Part shown: positions 63,677 through 64,000 of the stretch, one piece after another
Layout of the letters: each line of letters begins with the position of its first letter
Position numbering within the stretch: the stretch's first letter is position 1
Assembly (NCBI RefSeq): GCF_040581485.1
Contig: NC_090130.1
Coordinates: 19,409,656 to 19,473,655 of the forward strand
Length of the DNA stretch: 64,000 nt
Direction of reading: 5' to 3'
Source: Linepithema humile
Lineage: Eukaryota; Arthropoda; Insecta; Hymenoptera; Formicidae
The notes under the pieces: generated by a model
Seen by the model: the letters and a program-made list of their open reading frames with translations, nothing else
Told to the model about the DNA's origin: nothing
Databases searched by the model: none
Made by a program: the position numbers and the translations under genes

Positions 63677-64000
63677 ATGTCGACGCGAAAATGTATTAAT
63701 AATCCAGATTTTTGCTACATTTGTGGTAAGTACACTCTCGAAAAACAAAGACGGCCATTAACGGAACAATTGAAAATAAATTACCGTAATTATTTTGACA
63801 GAGAAATCAGCAATCAGGATAAAAAGTGGGTCCCTCATTCATTTTGTAATACTTGTGTTTCGAGTCTCTCTTTATGGAAGCGTAGAATAAAGATAATGCC
63901 TTTTGCAATCCTTATGACATGGAAGAAACCTCAGTCTCATGATGACTGCTATTTTTATCAATGCAAATTGCAAGGATTTAATGCTAACAACAAGAAAAGT
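63677..64000 (+). CDS. Cysteine-rich ORF of a dispersed arthropod family, cut by window end
   Basis: Open from ATG 63677 to the last base (108 codons, no stop). Begins MSTRKCINNPDFCYICGKYT, continues DQDKKWVPHSFCNTCVSSL and MPFAILMTWKKPQSHDDCYF. Three cysteine pairs (CYIC, CNTC, CYFYQC) plus histidines suggest zinc binding. I recognise the pattern from a repetitive family of uncharacterised arthropod and cnidarian proteins whose members usually begin with an RKCKNNP-type motif; function unknown and probably linked to mobile DNA. The frame reads forward inside P450 intron 3 or beyond the P450. Completeness cannot be judged. Confidence 0.6.
   Translation, partial: MSTRKCINNPDFCYICGKYTLEKQRRPLTEQLKINYRNYFDREISNQDKKWVPHSFCNTCVSSLSLWKRRIKIMPFAILMTWKKPQSHDDCYFYQCKLQGFNANNKKS

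Overview
This is a eukaryotic, strongly AT-rich window from an insect nuclear genome, most likely a hymenopteran and plausibly an ant. I infer this from short AT-rich introns with GT-AG borders, an insect-type cytochrome P450, and the mix of mariner, Tc1, PIF/Harbinger, P/THAP-type and errantivirus-like elements. Only two ordinary host genes can be supported. One is a complete eight-exon UTP20 gene (SSU processome scaffold) on the + strand at 6851-19659. The other is the 5' part of a microsomal cytochrome P450 (+), with exon 1 at 24386-24488 and exons 2 and 3 at 60799-61496. It resembles CYP305/CYP15-type enzymes and runs past the right edge. If exons 1 and 2 belong together, as the matching splice phase and protein motif suggest, intron 1 is about 36.3 kb and almost wholly mobile DNA.

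Layout. 1-500: nested foldback repeat. 494-4958: nine in-phase exons of a P-element/THAP9-like transposase broken by two stop codons. 4959-6850: AT-rich spacer with one foldback and a 58-bp tandem duplication. 6851-19659: UTP20, whose third intron holds a GT microsatellite and whose last intron holds a near-perfect palindrome made of two head-to-head 5' ends of a mariner transposon. 19880-22010: a foldback element and a decayed Tc1 element. 22010-24385: spacer and upstream region of the P450. 24489-60798: the giant P450 intron. 60799-61496: P450 exons. 61500-64000: foldback repeats, a copia RNase H relic, and the start of a cysteine-rich repeated-family ORF.

Inside the giant intron the elements sit inside one another. 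An ancestral foldback of about 4.6 kb (arms about 2.25 kb; now 25541-36421) was opened by a hAT-type palindrome (8-bp duplication), by a 1.4-kb element with an 8-bp duplication that itself carries three palindromes and a tandem repeat, and by a block of further foldbacks and a palindrome array. One palindrome of that array was split by a PIF/Harbinger MITE with a TTA duplication, and intact neighbour copies show the empty site. Downstream lie a Harbinger element with a MADF gene, two tandem-repeat arrays, deletion derivatives of P/THAP elements, a solo LTR, and a decayed Ty3/gypsy element (44472-58095). The gypsy element is interrupted by a Harbinger-type insertion in gag and by a younger env-bearing errantivirus-like element (50858-58085) in its LTR. 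Duplicated target sites allow much of the insertion order to be read directly.

No RNA gene, CRISPR array or prokaryotic feature was seen. The most interesting signals are the palindromic (hairpin-forming) elements lying in transcribed introns, and the evidence that a family of 'TAAGGCACTA' MITEs with 7-bp target duplications derives from a THAP-domain (P-like) transposon.
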